A stretch of DNA of 64,000 bases from Sulfurimonas paralvinellae (GCF_014905135.1 NZ_CP041406.1:1178001-1242000); one strand, 5' to 3'; numbered from the stretch's first letter, positions 52,568 to 61,511 are shown. Numbers and translations: made by a program. Notes: generated by a model from the letters alone, not told the origin.

Positions 52568-52576
52568 GTAATGATT
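52568..52576 (-). promoter_or_regulatory. GTAATGATT site upstream of the porin gene
   Basis: GTAATGATT lies 19 bp upstream of the porin ATG and recurs at 52898 to 52906, upstream of the 91-residue gene. It resembles half of a Fur/Zur-type operator. The proposal rests on the repeat and on the metal-uptake context. Confidence 0.35.
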
Positions 52577-52600
52577 TGTTTTATGATTTTATTTATGAAA

Positions 52601-52876
52601 TTAAGAGATTTTAGGAGGCGCTCTTGCGTGAAGATTGATATGTGCAGTATTGGTTATGGCATGTGCCAATTCACCGACAGTTGCTTCTGAGTAGAGAGTA
52701 ATATCACTGAGAGAAAAACTCTCACTCGGTGTATCTGCGTGAGAGAGACTTGACTGGATCGTACATATCTGACAATCATTATGCTGTTTTAAGTCATTGT
52801 GATGATGCAGACCGCCAAGCAGCGTCGCAAGCAAAAAGACAATAGCAAAATATTTTCTCAGCAAAATTTTTATCAT
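52601..52876 (-). CDS. Small exported His/Cys-rich protein, metal related
   Basis: The 91-residue protein has an N-terminal membrane or signal segment (YFAIVFLLATLLGG). A GLHHHNDLKQHNDCQICTIQ stretch follows, with five histidines and a CxxC that could bind metal. No family name is confident; it resembles small DUF2946-like proteins. It lies directly upstream of the porin and ABC genes. A Fur/Zur-like site lies before its start, so it may be a zinc-starvation protein. A copy of the 9-mer is at 52735. Confidence 0.6.
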   Translation of the reverse strand: MIKILLRKYFAIVFLLATLLGGLHHHNDLKQHNDCQICTIQSSLSHADTPSESFSLSDITLYSEATVGELAHAITNTAHINLHARAPPKIS

Positions 52877-52890
52877 ATGAAATCATACCA

Positions 52891-53520
52891 TTACTTTGTA
52901 ATGATTATCAATCTTTTTTCAATAGTAAGTTCACGAAAACCATAGAACTCTTTGATATATTCAAATGTTTTCTTCGTATAGAGAAAGACATGCGTCGGAT
53001 CATTTTTATAATACCATGAAGCAAAATCAATGCTTTCATCATAGACATCCGTCATTAGATAGAGTTTGCCTCCCTCACGCAGCATCTCACACAACAGTTC
53101 AAACTCTTTTTTGGGATTATAAAAATGCTCTATCACTTCACAGGAAGATATATAGTCATACTTTCTGTCAAGAAGTTCCGGATGATTATGAAAATATGGG
53201 TCATAATCTGCAATGTCATACGCATGCTCACGCAGTACCGTGGAGATAATGGCAGACCTCCCCGCTCCAAAATCAAGACCTTTGTCATTTTGTGTGAAAT
53301 CTTTTAAGATATTGGAGGTAATGGGCGAGACAAATTTTCTGTAACCTGCATTGGCTGTATCATCATCATGCAGTTCATAACGCTCTTTTTCGGCATCTTC
53401 TTTTGGCAAATCCTCACGCACAACAAAAACAGCGTCGCAGGTTGGACATTTGCAGTATCTTTGCGTGTCTGTAAAAAAAAGTGGTGCCGGTGTTTGACAG
53501 AGTGGACAGTCTTGTTTCAT
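52891..53520 (-). CDS. Class I SAM methyltransferase with N-terminal zinc ribbon
   Basis: The 209-residue protein starts with a zinc ribbon (CPLCQTP, then CKCPTCDAVF). A class I methyltransferase fold follows: KGLDFGAGRSAIISTVL (SAM motif I), DIADYDPYFHN, YISSCEVIEHFYNPKKEF and LREGGKLYLMTD. It has no signal peptide. The substrate is unknown; similar proteins act in small-molecule or tRNA metabolism. Two 9-mer copies (53074 and 53227), both encoding Leu-Arg-Glu, lie within it. Confidence 0.8.
   Translation of the reverse strand: MKQDCPLCQTPAPLFFTDTQRYCKCPTCDAVFVVREDLPKEDAEKERYELHDDDTANAGYRKFVSPITSNILKDFTQNDKGLDFGAGRSAIISTVLREHAYDIADYDPYFHNHPELLDRKYDYISSCEVIEHFYNPKKEFELLCEMLREGGKLYLMTDVYDESIDFASWYYKNDPTHVFLYTKKTFEYIKEFYGFRELTIEKRLIIITK
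52897..52909 (-). promoter_or_regulatory. Fur/Zur-like operator TGTAAT-G-ATTATC
   Basis: The 6-1-6 arrangement resembles a Fur family operator; 4 of 6 positions are dyad symmetric. It lies 21 to 33 bp upstream of the 91-residue gene, within the end of the methyltransferase gene, and shares GTAATGATT with the site at 52568. Confidence 0.35.
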
Positions 53521-53609
53521 GGGGCTAATTTTATCGTATCAACCGTTGATAAGCAATAAAAAGCTAAAATCTCCTTCAGAAAACAATTTACATACAATGA
53601 GGAACTTTT

Positions 53610-54161
53610 TTGTTAAATCTACCAAATTTTTTGGCATCCCTGCGCATTGTGCTTGCACCGCTTATGTTCTGGGTCATTTTAAACCCGCAAGTTTTTACAA
53701 ATAACGGCTATGACATCACGTGGAATTACTACTTTGCATCACTACTCTTTGTTCTGGCTTCAGTTACGGACTTTTTTGACGGCTACATCGCACGCCAGTG
53801 GAATCAGATGACACTTCTTGGAGCTATTTTGGATCCGCTGGCCGATAAAATGCTCACACTAGCAGCTTTTTTGGGACTTATGGTCGTAGGTGAAGCTTCG
53901 GCATGGGCTATCTACATCATCATCGTACGTGAGCTTTTCATTACCGGCATACGTACGGTCGCCGTTGGTGAAGGTGTGAGTGTCAAAGCTTCCTGGTCAG
54001 GCAAGGTCAAAACGGTTGCACAGATGATAGCTATCGGCTTCTTACTGATGCGATGGCCATATGGTGAAGCCTTGCTCTGGTTTGCCGTATTTCTAACGGT
54101 TTACTCAGGGCTTGAATACCTCTGGGGTTTTCGAAAAGCACTTTTAAAGGATGAAATCTAA
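53610..54161 (+). CDS. pgsA: CDP-diacylglycerol--glycerol-3-phosphate phosphatidyltransferase
   Basis: The 183-residue membrane protein contains the CDP-alcohol phosphotransferase motif DG-x2-AR-x8-G-x3-D-x3-D as DGYIARQWNQMTLLGAILDP followed by LADK. It starts with NLPNFLASLRIVLAP, typical of PgsA. It makes phosphatidylglycerol phosphate. The start is TTG at 53610 with GAGGA upstream; an ATG at 53597 is out of frame. The stop abuts the rseP start, and the two form an operon. Confidence 0.93.
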   Translation: MLNLPNFLASLRIVLAPLMFWVILNPQVFTNNGYDITWNYYFASLLFVLASVTDFFDGYIARQWNQMTLLGAILDPLADKMLTLAAFLGLMVVGEASAWAIYIIIVRELFITGIRTVAVGEGVSVKASWSGKVKTVAQMIAIGFLLMRWPYGEALLWFAVFLTVYSGLEYLWGFRKALLKDEI

Positions 54162-55219
54162 TGGGTTACTTGGTTTCACTGCTAGTCCTCTCCGGACTTA
54201 TATTTTTTCATGAACTTGGACACTTTACGGCTGCACGCCTTATGGGTGTCTATGTAGAGGTCTTCAGCATCGGTTTTGGAAAACGACTTTTTACTTTCAA
54301 GGCTTTTAGCACAGAGTGGAGCATCTCGGCCATTCCATTGGGCGGTTATGTCCGCATGAAAGGTCAGGATGACACGGATCCGAGTAAAAAGATCTATGCA
54401 CCCGACAGCTACAACTCTAAAACACCCCTGCAGCGTATTTTCATCCTTGCAGCAGGACCGCTTGCGAACTTCGTTCTGGCATTTATTCTCTACTTTGCCA
54501 TCGCTCTTGGCAATCCTTCTGCCTTGGCACCGGTTGTCGGTGATGTCGTCAAAGATTCTCCGGCATTTGTTGCGGGATTGAAGTCTAACGATACAATCCT
54601 TTCCATCAACGGCAAGAAGGTTGCAACATGGAAAGAGATGGCAGAGCTCATCAAAGAATCAAAAGGTGCTATTGCCCTTGAAGTAGATAGAAAAGGCTAC
54701 CTCAAACTCATCACGCTCACGCCAAAACTCCAAGATGCAAAAAACATGTATGGAGAGGACATCAAACGCAAAATGATAGGTGTCTCCGCTGCCGGTGTCA
54801 TGAAAAAGCGAAACATGGACTTTTTTCAAAAGCTTGAGTATGCCACAGACCAGACGGTCTTTGCTTCAACGCTTATCTTTACAGGTGTCAAAAAACTCAT
54901 CTTCGGAGAAGTTCCGGCTTCTGAGATGGGCGGCGTTATAAGTATCGTCAAACTCACATCCGATGCGACGGATGCCGGCTGGATGAGCGTACTTTTCTTC
55001 GCAGCACTCATCAGTGTTAATCTTGGCGTGCTTAATTTACTTCCAATTCCGGCACTTGACGGCGGACACATCATGTTCAATCTGTATGAACTCCTCTTTC
55101 GTCGTGAGCCGAGTGAGAAGATACTCGTCAATCTCACCATTGCCGGCTGGGTCATTCTCTTTGGTTTAATGGGACTTGGGCTCTTTAACGACATTAACAG
55201 AATTTTTGGACAAGGATAG
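54161..55219 (+). CDS. rseP: Site-2 zinc metalloprotease RseP
   Basis: The 352-residue protein has HELGH at about residues 17 to 21 in the first membrane helix, a PDZ domain (about 115 to 185, VVKDSPAFVAGLKSNDTILS) and LPIPALDGGHIMF in the third helix, supplying the aspartate ligand. It cleaves membrane-embedded substrates such as anti-sigma factors or leftover signal peptides. It follows pgsA without a gap and is 4 nt before the YggS-family gene. Confidence 0.93.
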   Translation: MGYLVSLLVLSGLIFFHELGHFTAARLMGVYVEVFSIGFGKRLFTFKAFSTEWSISAIPLGGYVRMKGQDDTDPSKKIYAPDSYNSKTPLQRIFILAAGPLANFVLAFILYFAIALGNPSALAPVVGDVVKDSPAFVAGLKSNDTILSINGKKVATWKEMAELIKESKGAIALEVDRKGYLKLITLTPKLQDAKNMYGEDIKRKMIGVSAAGVMKKRNMDFFQKLEYATDQTVFASTLIFTGVKKLIFGEVPASEMGGVISIVKLTSDATDAGWMSVLFFAALISVNLGVLNLLPIPALDGGHIMFNLYELLFRREPSEKILVNLTIAGWVILFGLMGLGLFNDINRIFGQG

Positions 55220-55223
55220 ACAA

Positions 55224-55898
55224 ATGACACAAACAGAATATAAATTATACATAGACGATGTTATCAGACGTGTAGAGAGTGCGCGTCTAAAAGTCAGTGA
55301 GCATCACATTGTAAAGATCGTAGCTGTAAGCAAATACTCCACTGCCGATGATATTGAGAGACTCTACCACATCGGGCAGCGTGCCTTTGGTGAAAACAAG
55401 GTTCAAGACCTGCGTGAGAAGGCCAAAACACTTGAGGATCTTCCACTGGAGTGGCACTTTATAGGTAATTTGCAAAAAAACAAGATCAACAATCTTCTTG
55501 ACATCAATCCTGCTCTCTTTCAGGCGCTCGACTCTCTAGAACTTGCTCATGAATTACAAAAAAAACTTGTTGCAAAAGAGATGACGCTTGATTGTTTACT
55601 GCAGATAAACTCGGCAAAAGAAGAGTCCAAGCACGGCCTTATGCCCGAAGTCGCTCTTGAGGTTTACAAGCAGATTCAAAACGAATGTCCAAATATACAC
55701 TTAAAAGGAGTTATGAGCATTGGAGCGCATAGTGACGATGAAGCTGTTGTACGAAAAAGCTTTGAGACGACTTATGATATTTTCACACAGCTAGAAGATG
55801 CTTCTATCTGTTCAATGGGCATGAGCGGAGACTTTGAACTCGCAATTGAGTGCGGCTCAAATATGGTTCGTCTCGGCTCTATCATGTTCAACAGATAA
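55224..55898 (+). CDS. YggS family pyridoxal-phosphate homeostasis protein
   Basis: This PLP-binding protein has about 224 residues. The lysine lies in IVAVSKYSTADDIERLY, followed by FGENKVQDLREKAKTL and EWHFIGNLQKNKINNLL, which are family signatures. It ends with CSMGMSGDFELAIECGSNMVRLGS. YggS-like proteins buffer PLP and affect amino-acid metabolism. The ATG at 55224 is supported by AAGGA; a longer frame from 55176 overlaps rseP. A 9-mer copy (LRE in QDLREK) is at 55410. Confidence 0.93.
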   Translation: MTQTEYKLYIDDVIRRVESARLKVSEHHIVKIVAVSKYSTADDIERLYHIGQRAFGENKVQDLREKAKTLEDLPLEWHFIGNLQKNKINNLLDINPALFQALDSLELAHELQKKLVAKEMTLDCLLQINSAKEESKHGLMPEVALEVYKQIQNECPNIHLKGVMSIGAHSDDEAVVRKSFETTYDIFTQLEDASICSMGMSGDFELAIECGSNMVRLGSIMFNR

Positions 55899-55910
55899 AC
55901 TTCTCTTTTC

Positions 55911-55949
55911 TGACGATTTAATTTTTAATAATTTAAACTTAAATCGTCA
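55911..55949. repeat. 11-bp inverted repeat in the YggS downstream gap
   Basis: TGACGATTTAA (55911 to 55921) pairs perfectly with TTAAATCGTCA (55939 to 55949) around a 17-nt AT-rich loop. It starts 13 bp after the YggS-family stop and ends about 40 bp before a -10. No T-run follows closely, so terminator and operator are both possible. Confidence 0.5.
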
Positions 55950-55990
55950 ATTTACCTCATAAATCTATTGAACTTATGATTATTATAAGA

Positions 55991-55996
55991 TATAAT
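55991..55996 (+). promoter_or_regulatory. -10 element before the 130-residue gene
   Basis: TATAAT, in AGATATAATTCT, lies 27 bp before the ATG, with AAGGA at 56014 to 56018 as ribosome-binding site. Confidence 0.5.
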
Positions 55997-56023
55997 TCTA
56001 AAAAATTTAATCAAGGATTATAA

Positions 56024-56416
56024 ATGACACAATCACTATTAATGGACAAATATTCAGTATATTCAGTTGATATTCAAAAAACTGAAACTACTTTTTCAAA
56101 TATAGATGAAATTATTGCCTACTTACAAAGTAAAATCGCCGCACATCCATTTGCAACGGAAATAGCGATTTTTGACCACTATACACATACAAAATCAATC
56201 GAAGAACATGTTTTAGATGAGAAGATTAAAGCAGCGAAAAACTTAGTATTTTGTTTTGGAAAAATGCTTCCGGATGCTAAAATGCTTGCCGTACGTCCAA
56301 GAAGTATCGGTGTGACAGATTTAGGAGATATTTTCGAGATCAGTTTCTTGGAAGTTCCAAACGAAGCACTCCAAAAAGTGACAGAAGAGTGGGTCAAATC
56401 AATTAAAAACAAGTAA
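56024..56416 (+). CDS. Conserved protein of unknown function (possibly DUF6858)
   Basis: The 130-residue soluble protein has no signal peptide. It is predicted alpha/beta with strands around EIAIFDHYTH, AKNLVFCFGKMLP and DIFEISFLEVP. It may be the family catalogued as DUF6858, but I cannot verify this. It has its own promoter and ends in a hairpin, so it is a single-gene unit of likely importance in this group. No catalytic motif was recognised. Confidence 0.65.
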   Translation: MTQSLLMDKYSVYSVDIQKTETTFSNIDEIIAYLQSKIAAHPFATEIAIFDHYTHTKSIEEHVLDEKIKAAKNLVFCFGKMLPDAKMLAVRPRSIGVTDLGDIFEISFLEVPNEALQKVTEEWVKSIKNK

Positions 56417-56430
56417 GAGCAAGCTCTTAC
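56413..56430. terminator. Bidirectional terminator hairpin between convergent genes
   Basis: GTAAGAGC (56413 to 56420) and GCTCTTAC (56423 to 56430) are fully complementary. The hairpin overlaps the stop of the 130-residue gene and lies 12 bp from the carbonic anhydrase stop. On the minus strand it is followed by TTGTTTTT, a fair T-run. Confidence 0.65.
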
Positions 56431-56441
56431 CTGTTTAAAAA

Positions 56442-57191
56442 CTACTGTAAAACTTTTCTAGCGTTTACAGGCTGTACCGGACGGTTGTTCGGATGGTGCA
56501 GTGTATGTAAGAATTCATTTACTTCATCTTTTGAAACTTCTGAATAATCTTTTAAAACAAACCAGCGAACACCTTCTGAACATGGCGGTGTAGTCAAGGA
56601 ACCGTCAAAACGATAATATGCTTTTTCTTTTGGTAAAAGTTCATTTATCATTTCAGCTGAAAGACCACAGGCTACTTTTTTTCCTGCTTCATGAGGCATT
56701 TTTTTCCATATTTTGTTAATAATCTCATTCTCTTTGCCATTTTCAAACATTACAGCCACAACTGCCAAAGAGCCATCTTTTGCCTGATGAACGAAGTGTG
56801 CTTCAAGTGGAAAATTCTTTCCGTCTATCTGATTTTCACTCGGTGTATGAAAGTGAAATTGTTTCAGTTCAAACTCTTTGCCATCTACTTTAATGAAACT
56901 GCCGGGTTTAATGTTTACCTGAACACTGTGCCCGTTGTTTATGACTTCTGCAGCACCGCTAGTATAATGAAAATCAATTGGTGCAAGACCTTTTGTCTCA
57001 ACGATGATATCTTTGTTAATATTAATCGGTGATTGAGAACCGCCAAGTTTACACTCTGCATATTTTGGGTTTAAATCTCCCCAGTGAGTTGGATCTTCAT
57101 GACCTGTATATCCCCAGTGGGCATGGTGAACACCCGCTAAAAGTGAAGTTGCCAACATTGTAGATGAAATCATAAGAGATGCTAATTTCAT
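56442..57191 (-). CDS. Periplasmic alpha-carbonic anhydrase
   Basis: The 249-residue protein has a signal peptide (MKLASLMISSTMLATSLLAG) and an alpha-type carbonic anhydrase domain: GSQSPININKD, the zinc histidines in QFHFHTPSEN and EAHFVHQ, and LTTPPCSEGVRWFVL. It interconverts CO2 and bicarbonate in the periplasm. This fits an autotroph using the reductive TCA cycle. A -10 (57226 to 57231, minus strand) precedes it. The length is typical for the bacterial family. Confidence 0.93.
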   Translation of the reverse strand: MKLASLMISSTMLATSLLAGVHHAHWGYTGHEDPTHWGDLNPKYAECKLGGSQSPININKDIIVETKGLAPIDFHYTSGAAEVINNGHSVQVNIKPGSFIKVDGKEFELKQFHFHTPSENQIDGKNFPLEAHFVHQAKDGSLAVVAVMFENGKENEIINKIWKKMPHEAGKKVACGLSAEMINELLPKEKAYYRFDGSLTTPPCSEGVRWFVLKDYSEVSKDEVNEFLHTLHHPNNRPVQPVNARKVLQ

Positions 57192-57225
57192 TTATTTCCT
57201 TTTGTTATATTTAGTTATGAGAAAG

Positions 57226-57231
57226 ATTATA
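57226..57231 (-). promoter_or_regulatory. -10 element of the carbonic anhydrase gene
   Basis: TATAAT on the minus strand, 35 bp before the ATG, with AAAGGAAAT as ribosome-binding site downstream. Confidence 0.45.
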
Positions 57232-57261
57232 CGCTCTTCTTTATTTAAAAAAGTTTAAAAA

Positions 57262-57906
57262 TTATCTTTTCTTAAATCTAACCGCATTGCTTTTCGGATT
57301 CTTTATGAGTTTCTTCTGATAATTAATCATCTTGTAAAAAGGGTCTAAAAAGCTTGTCAATGCATCATTTGTTATATCTTCTATCTTATGCATGTTCAAT
57401 GCTTCAAGAACAACGAGTGTCGATTCTATTGTTGAGAGATACCGTTCATCAGGCTGTTCTTTTATCTCATAAGCCGATGTTTTTGTCGTCGTAAAACTCA
57501 TATGTCTCAGGTTTTGCAGGTTTTTACTATGGTAAAAAATCGATTTCGTACATGCCCAGGTTGAATCTATCAAAAAGACGGCCAATGGCTTTTCACTGCT
57601 TTTTGGATTTGTCTGCGTGAGGTTCAGTGCATTTTGCGACGGAAATAGGATGTAGCTTTCATGCGAAGCAATGATCTCATTAACACGTTTATGATCCGTA
57701 AAATCTATACCTACAAAAAGTTCTGAATTTACAAGAGACTGATGCGTAAAATGTCCCGTATTATTCTTGACCTTTTTAAACTCTTTTGGATGCATCAAAA
57801 TAACGAACTTTGTCTGCGTCTCTATATGTGCAAAATATTCACACATACAGGAGCTTTTTGGTCTATAACACCGGTAACACTTTTCTCTATCACCATATAA
57901 CGTCAT
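57262..57906 (-). CDS. DTW domain protein, probable tRNA-uridine aminocarboxypropyltransferase
   Basis: The 214-residue protein has a zinc-like cysteine cluster CYRCYRPKSSCMC near the N-terminus. The DTW domain motif appears as FLIDSTWACTKSI, preceded by ILFPSQNALNLT. DTW enzymes add the acp group from S-adenosylmethionine to uridine of tRNA (acp3U). It overlaps the start codon region of the GGDEF-EAL gene by 4 nt on the same strand, suggesting co-transcription. Substrate position is not predictable. Confidence 0.82.
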   Translation of the reverse strand: MTLYGDREKCYRCYRPKSSCMCEYFAHIETQTKFVILMHPKEFKKVKNNTGHFTHQSLVNSELFVGIDFTDHKRVNEIIASHESYILFPSQNALNLTQTNPKSSEKPLAVFLIDSTWACTKSIFYHSKNLQNLRHMSFTTTKTSAYEIKEQPDERYLSTIESTLVVLEALNMHKIEDITNDALTSFLDPFYKMINYQKKLIKNPKSNAVRFKKR

Positions 57907-60206
57907 TGTAGAGTTTTACAACCGTTTTGTATAAAAGCGATCAAATCATCTTTTGTCAAAGGTTTAGAAAAATAGTAACCTTGGAAAATCTTACATCCGA
58001 AACTTTTAAGTCTCTCTACCTGCATATGATTTTCTGTACCCTCAGCAAGTGTATCCATGGAGAGTTCATTTCCCATGTGGATAATATTTTTAACGAGGAC
58101 AAGGCTTTCGTTATCATCTAAAATATTATCTACAAAACTTTTATCGATCTTCAATTCATCGATCGGCAGACGCTTGAGTATATTCAAAGAGGAAAAACCG
58201 GTTCCGAAATCATCAAGCGAAAGACCAATATTATGACTGCGTATCTCATGTAAAATAGGCAGCACCGAATCCACATCTTCAATGAATGTCGTCTCTGTTA
58301 TCTCAAGTGTCACTTCATTTTTCTTACATTGTGCACATTCAATAAAATTGATGACTTTTTCTACGAAACCTTCTTCTTTCAACTGTTCAACTGAAATGTT
58401 GATAGAGAGATGAAAAGAAGTATCGAGTTTTTCTTTGACACTTCTAATCTCTTCAAGAGATCGTTGAAGCACAAAGTCACCTATCTTATGAATAATCCCT
58501 ATCTCTTCGGCTATTTTAATAAACAGCTCAGGAGAGACCATGCCAAGTTTCTCATTTTTCCATCGTATCAGAGCTTCCACACCATGCAGTGTTCCATCAG
58601 CACTGATCTGCGGCTGATAGAGCATCCAAAATTCGTCTCGCTCGAGAGCATTGCGCAGTTCATTCTCTATGGCTATCTTGTCAAACATTCTCTCACGCAG
58701 CTTATTGGAAAAGCTGGTAAAACTGTTTTTATTTTTCTTGGCTTCATACATAGCGATATCTGCAAGTGAAAGCAATTCTTCAATGTTCGTAGAGTCATTT
58801 GGATAGTTTGCCGTTCCTCCACTCGCACCAATACTAAACTCAAGACCGTCTACATAAAATGGTAATGAGAGCTGCTCCATCATCTCTGTTATATACTCTC
58901 TTCGTTTATCTTCATTTACTAACGGCATAAGAATGATAAACTCATCCCCTCCCTGCCTTACTATCAAATATTCATGACTAAAATATGCAGTAAAACGACC
59001 TGCTACCTGTTTAAGAATTTTATCTCCAATATGGTGGCCGAACTTATCATTAATATTTTTAAAATTATCCAGATCAACGAACAAAACAGTAAATTTGCCA
59101 TCAAAATCCCGAATCAATTGTAAAATGTTTTTTTGCAGATAGACTCTGTTTGGCAGCTGCGTGAGAGCATCATGTGTCGCTTGATAATAGAGTTCTTCTT
59201 TCGTTTTCTTCTCTGCTTTTTCTATATATGAAAACAAAAAATACAATAGGTAGCTTAAAAGAAAAAAGATGATGTAATAGACACTTATTGTTCCAATAAC
59301 AGATTTCTTCCAGTTCATGCTTGGTGATGTTACAGCAATCCAAAGTTTATACTTTCCATTGAAAACCATGCTGACATATACCTGTCTACCGGAAATATCT
59401 TTAAAACTATTTTCAATTGTTACTACATGCTGCTGTTTATCAAAATCTTCTAAAGAGAGATGCTTATTTTTTTGCATATCATGTTTAAACATTATTATTG
59501 TTGCTTCTGGAATATTACGTAAATATAGTAATTTTTTATCCTTGACATCAGAACCACTATAATAAATCCTGTAGGTTTTCTTATCGAGTATATCTCTTTT
59601 GGCAACAATTATTTTAGAATGTTCCTTGAGTTGCAAATTACTAAAAAAACCTTTTGCATTATCCAGATCGATACCCGTTGCCATTACGGCTACTACCTTG
59701 CCATTATTATCACGGATCGCTTTTCGTAAAGGGATGACCCATTTTCCTATTCCTTTGGCAAAATAGACTCTTCCTACCGTAAGTTCTTTAGATGAAAGCG
59801 CTTCATCAAAAGAACTTCTTGAGACATTGTCTTTTCGAAAATTTGGCATTTTGCTTATATCTACATTTGAAGAAGCGGCTAAAAAATTTCCTGTAGTATC
59901 AATAAGTCCAAAACCAAGCAGTGTAGAATTATTTTGTAGAAGTTTATCGAGTAAAATTTCTGTTTTATGAGTATTTTTATAAGTATCGTTTTCTAGAAGT
60001 TGTTGACCAAGCAGTTCCAAAGTAATGGAATACTGATTTAAAATACTCTCTATATTATTGTTAACAAGCTGTACGAGATACTCATTTTGTGTGTAGTTAT
60101 CTTCTTTGATAGAATTATATTGCAGGGTTGACAATACTGTAACTGCCACCAACCCTATGAAGATGACAACATAAAAAATGGACATAATATTTTTTTGCAA
60201 CTTCAT
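57903..60206 (-). CDS. Membrane GGDEF-EAL protein with Cache sensor
   Basis: The 767-residue protein has helix 1 (VVIFIGLVAVTVLSTLQY), a large periplasmic dCache-like sensor (about 35 to 305), helix 2 (TISVYYIIFFLLSYLLYFLF), then GGDEF (IVRQGGDEFIILM, intact) and EAL (GVEALIRWKN). The DDFGTGFSSLNILKRLP, LKIDKSFV and EGTEN segments are complete. It can probably both make and break cyclic-di-GMP in response to an external ligand. It is the first gene of a two-gene unit with the DTW gene. Two 9-mers are at 58692 and 59157. Confidence 0.9.
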   Translation of the reverse strand: MKLQKNIMSIFYVVIFIGLVAVTVLSTLQYNSIKEDNYTQNEYLVQLVNNNIESILNQYSITLELLGQQLLENDTYKNTHKTEILLDKLLQNNSTLLGFGLIDTTGNFLAASSNVDISKMPNFRKDNVSRSSFDEALSSKELTVGRVYFAKGIGKWVIPLRKAIRDNNGKVVAVMATGIDLDNAKGFFSNLQLKEHSKIIVAKRDILDKKTYRIYYSGSDVKDKKLLYLRNIPEATIIMFKHDMQKNKHLSLEDFDKQQHVVTIENSFKDISGRQVYVSMVFNGKYKLWIAVTSPSMNWKKSVIGTISVYYIIFFLLSYLLYFLFSYIEKAEKKTKEELYYQATHDALTQLPNRVYLQKNILQLIRDFDGKFTVLFVDLDNFKNINDKFGHHIGDKILKQVAGRFTAYFSHEYLIVRQGGDEFIILMPLVNEDKRREYITEMMEQLSLPFYVDGLEFSIGASGGTANYPNDSTNIEELLSLADIAMYEAKKNKNSFTSFSNKLRERMFDKIAIENELRNALERDEFWMLYQPQISADGTLHGVEALIRWKNEKLGMVSPELFIKIAEEIGIIHKIGDFVLQRSLEEIRSVKEKLDTSFHLSINISVEQLKEEGFVEKVINFIECAQCKKNEVTLEITETTFIEDVDSVLPILHEIRSHNIGLSLDDFGTGFSSLNILKRLPIDELKIDKSFVDNILDDNESLVLVKNIIHMGNELSMDTLAEGTENHMQVERLKSFGCKIFQGYYFSKPLTKDDLIAFIQNGCKTLQ

Positions 60207-60275
60207 AGCTCTATTTTATCATATTTTGTCATCAGTTAAACTTTTTATTTACAAAGATATCCTATCATATCAATT

Positions 60276-61511
60276 ATGCAAGCAGATAAACAGTATGATC
60301 TCATTGTCATAGGAAGCGGAGCGGCAGGTATCATTGCGTCTATTGTCGCCTCACGCAAAGGACAAAAAGTTCTATTGCTTGAAAAGCTATCAAATATTGC
60401 TGCCAAACTCAAAGCAACGGGCGGCGGCAGATGCAATTTGACAAATACTCTCTCCAACGAAGATTTTATGGCTCGTTTTGGCAAGAACGGCCGCTTTATG
60501 CAAGATGCCCTGCATGAGTTTGACCACAAAAAACTCACTGCTTTTTTTGAAGAGATCGGCATCGAGACACATGCACCTGACGGTTTTCGGATTTTCCCGA
60601 CATCACACTCATCAGCTACCATCATCGAGGGTTTCAAAGCAGAGATGCTTCGACTCGGTGTAGAGATTAAGTGCAATCAAAAAGTCACACGCCTGCTCTC
60701 TACAGGCAGACATATTGACGGGATCAAGACAGAGAACAACACTTTTTACGCTCCCAATGTCATTGTAGCGACAGGAGGCATGGGTTATCCTGTTCTTGGT
60801 GCTGAGGGAGACGGTTACAATCTTGCCAGTGAGCTTGGACATAAAGTCACGGAACTCTCTCCTGCAATGATGCCCTTAAAGACAAAAGAGGAGTGGGTAA
60901 AGAACTGCCGAGCCGACACTATACCAAAGGTAGAACTTCGCGTCAACATTAAAAAGCATAAAAATTTACGTGCCAAAGGTGATCTCATCTTTACAAACAG
61001 CGGCATACGAGGTCCTGTCGTGCTTGATTTTGCAAGAGAGGTGACACCGCTTCTGAAAAAATACGGTGAAGTGCCGCTTCTTCTCAATCTTACAAAAGGA
61101 AAAAATGAAGAACAGATCCGAGAGCACCTCAAAAAACATCAAACAGATGCTAAAAACACACTTAAACTTCTGCAGACCCTACTGCCTGAAGCACTCTCAA
61201 AAGAGCTCTGCAATCTAGCAGGAATTGAGTGCAATGAAACCTATAAAAAACTTGACGGAAAAAAAAGAGACAGACTCATCTCACTGCTGGCTTGGACACC
61301 GCTGACAATAACCGGACATGATGGTTTTCGACTTGCCATGATAACGCGTGGGGGCATCAGCCTCAAAGAGATCAACCCCAAAACAATGCAGAGCAAACTC
61401 ATCGACGGACTCTACTTCTGCGGTGAGATCATGAACCTCGACGGTCCCTGCGGCGGGTACAATCTACAGTGGAGCTTTGCAAGCGGTTACCTTGCAGGTC
61501 AATTAAAGTAG
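60276..61511 (+). CDS. BaiN/YhiN family FAD-dependent oxidoreductase
   Basis: The 411-residue flavoprotein has the Rossmann start IVIGSGAAGIIASIVASRKG, the family mark ATGGGRCNLTN near residue 50 and the C-terminal ATP/FAD-binding LDGPCGGYNLQWSFASG. These HI0933-like flavoproteins act on unknown substrates; some members reduce bile-acid-type enoyl compounds. It is divergent from the GGDEF-EAL gene and its 3' end overlaps the convergent TenI/ThiE-like gene by 13 bp. Confidence 0.9.
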   Translation: MQADKQYDLIVIGSGAAGIIASIVASRKGQKVLLLEKLSNIAAKLKATGGGRCNLTNTLSNEDFMARFGKNGRFMQDALHEFDHKKLTAFFEEIGIETHAPDGFRIFPTSHSSATIIEGFKAEMLRLGVEIKCNQKVTRLLSTGRHIDGIKTENNTFYAPNVIVATGGMGYPVLGAEGDGYNLASELGHKVTELSPAMMPLKTKEEWVKNCRADTIPKVELRVNIKKHKNLRAKGDLIFTNSGIRGPVVLDFAREVTPLLKKYGEVPLLLNLTKGKNEEQIREHLKKHQTDAKNTLKLLQTLLPEALSKELCNLAGIECNETYKKLDGKKRDRLISLLAWTPLTITGHDGFRLAMITRGGISLKEINPKTMQSKLIDGLYFCGEIMNLDGPCGGYNLQWSFASGYLAGQLK

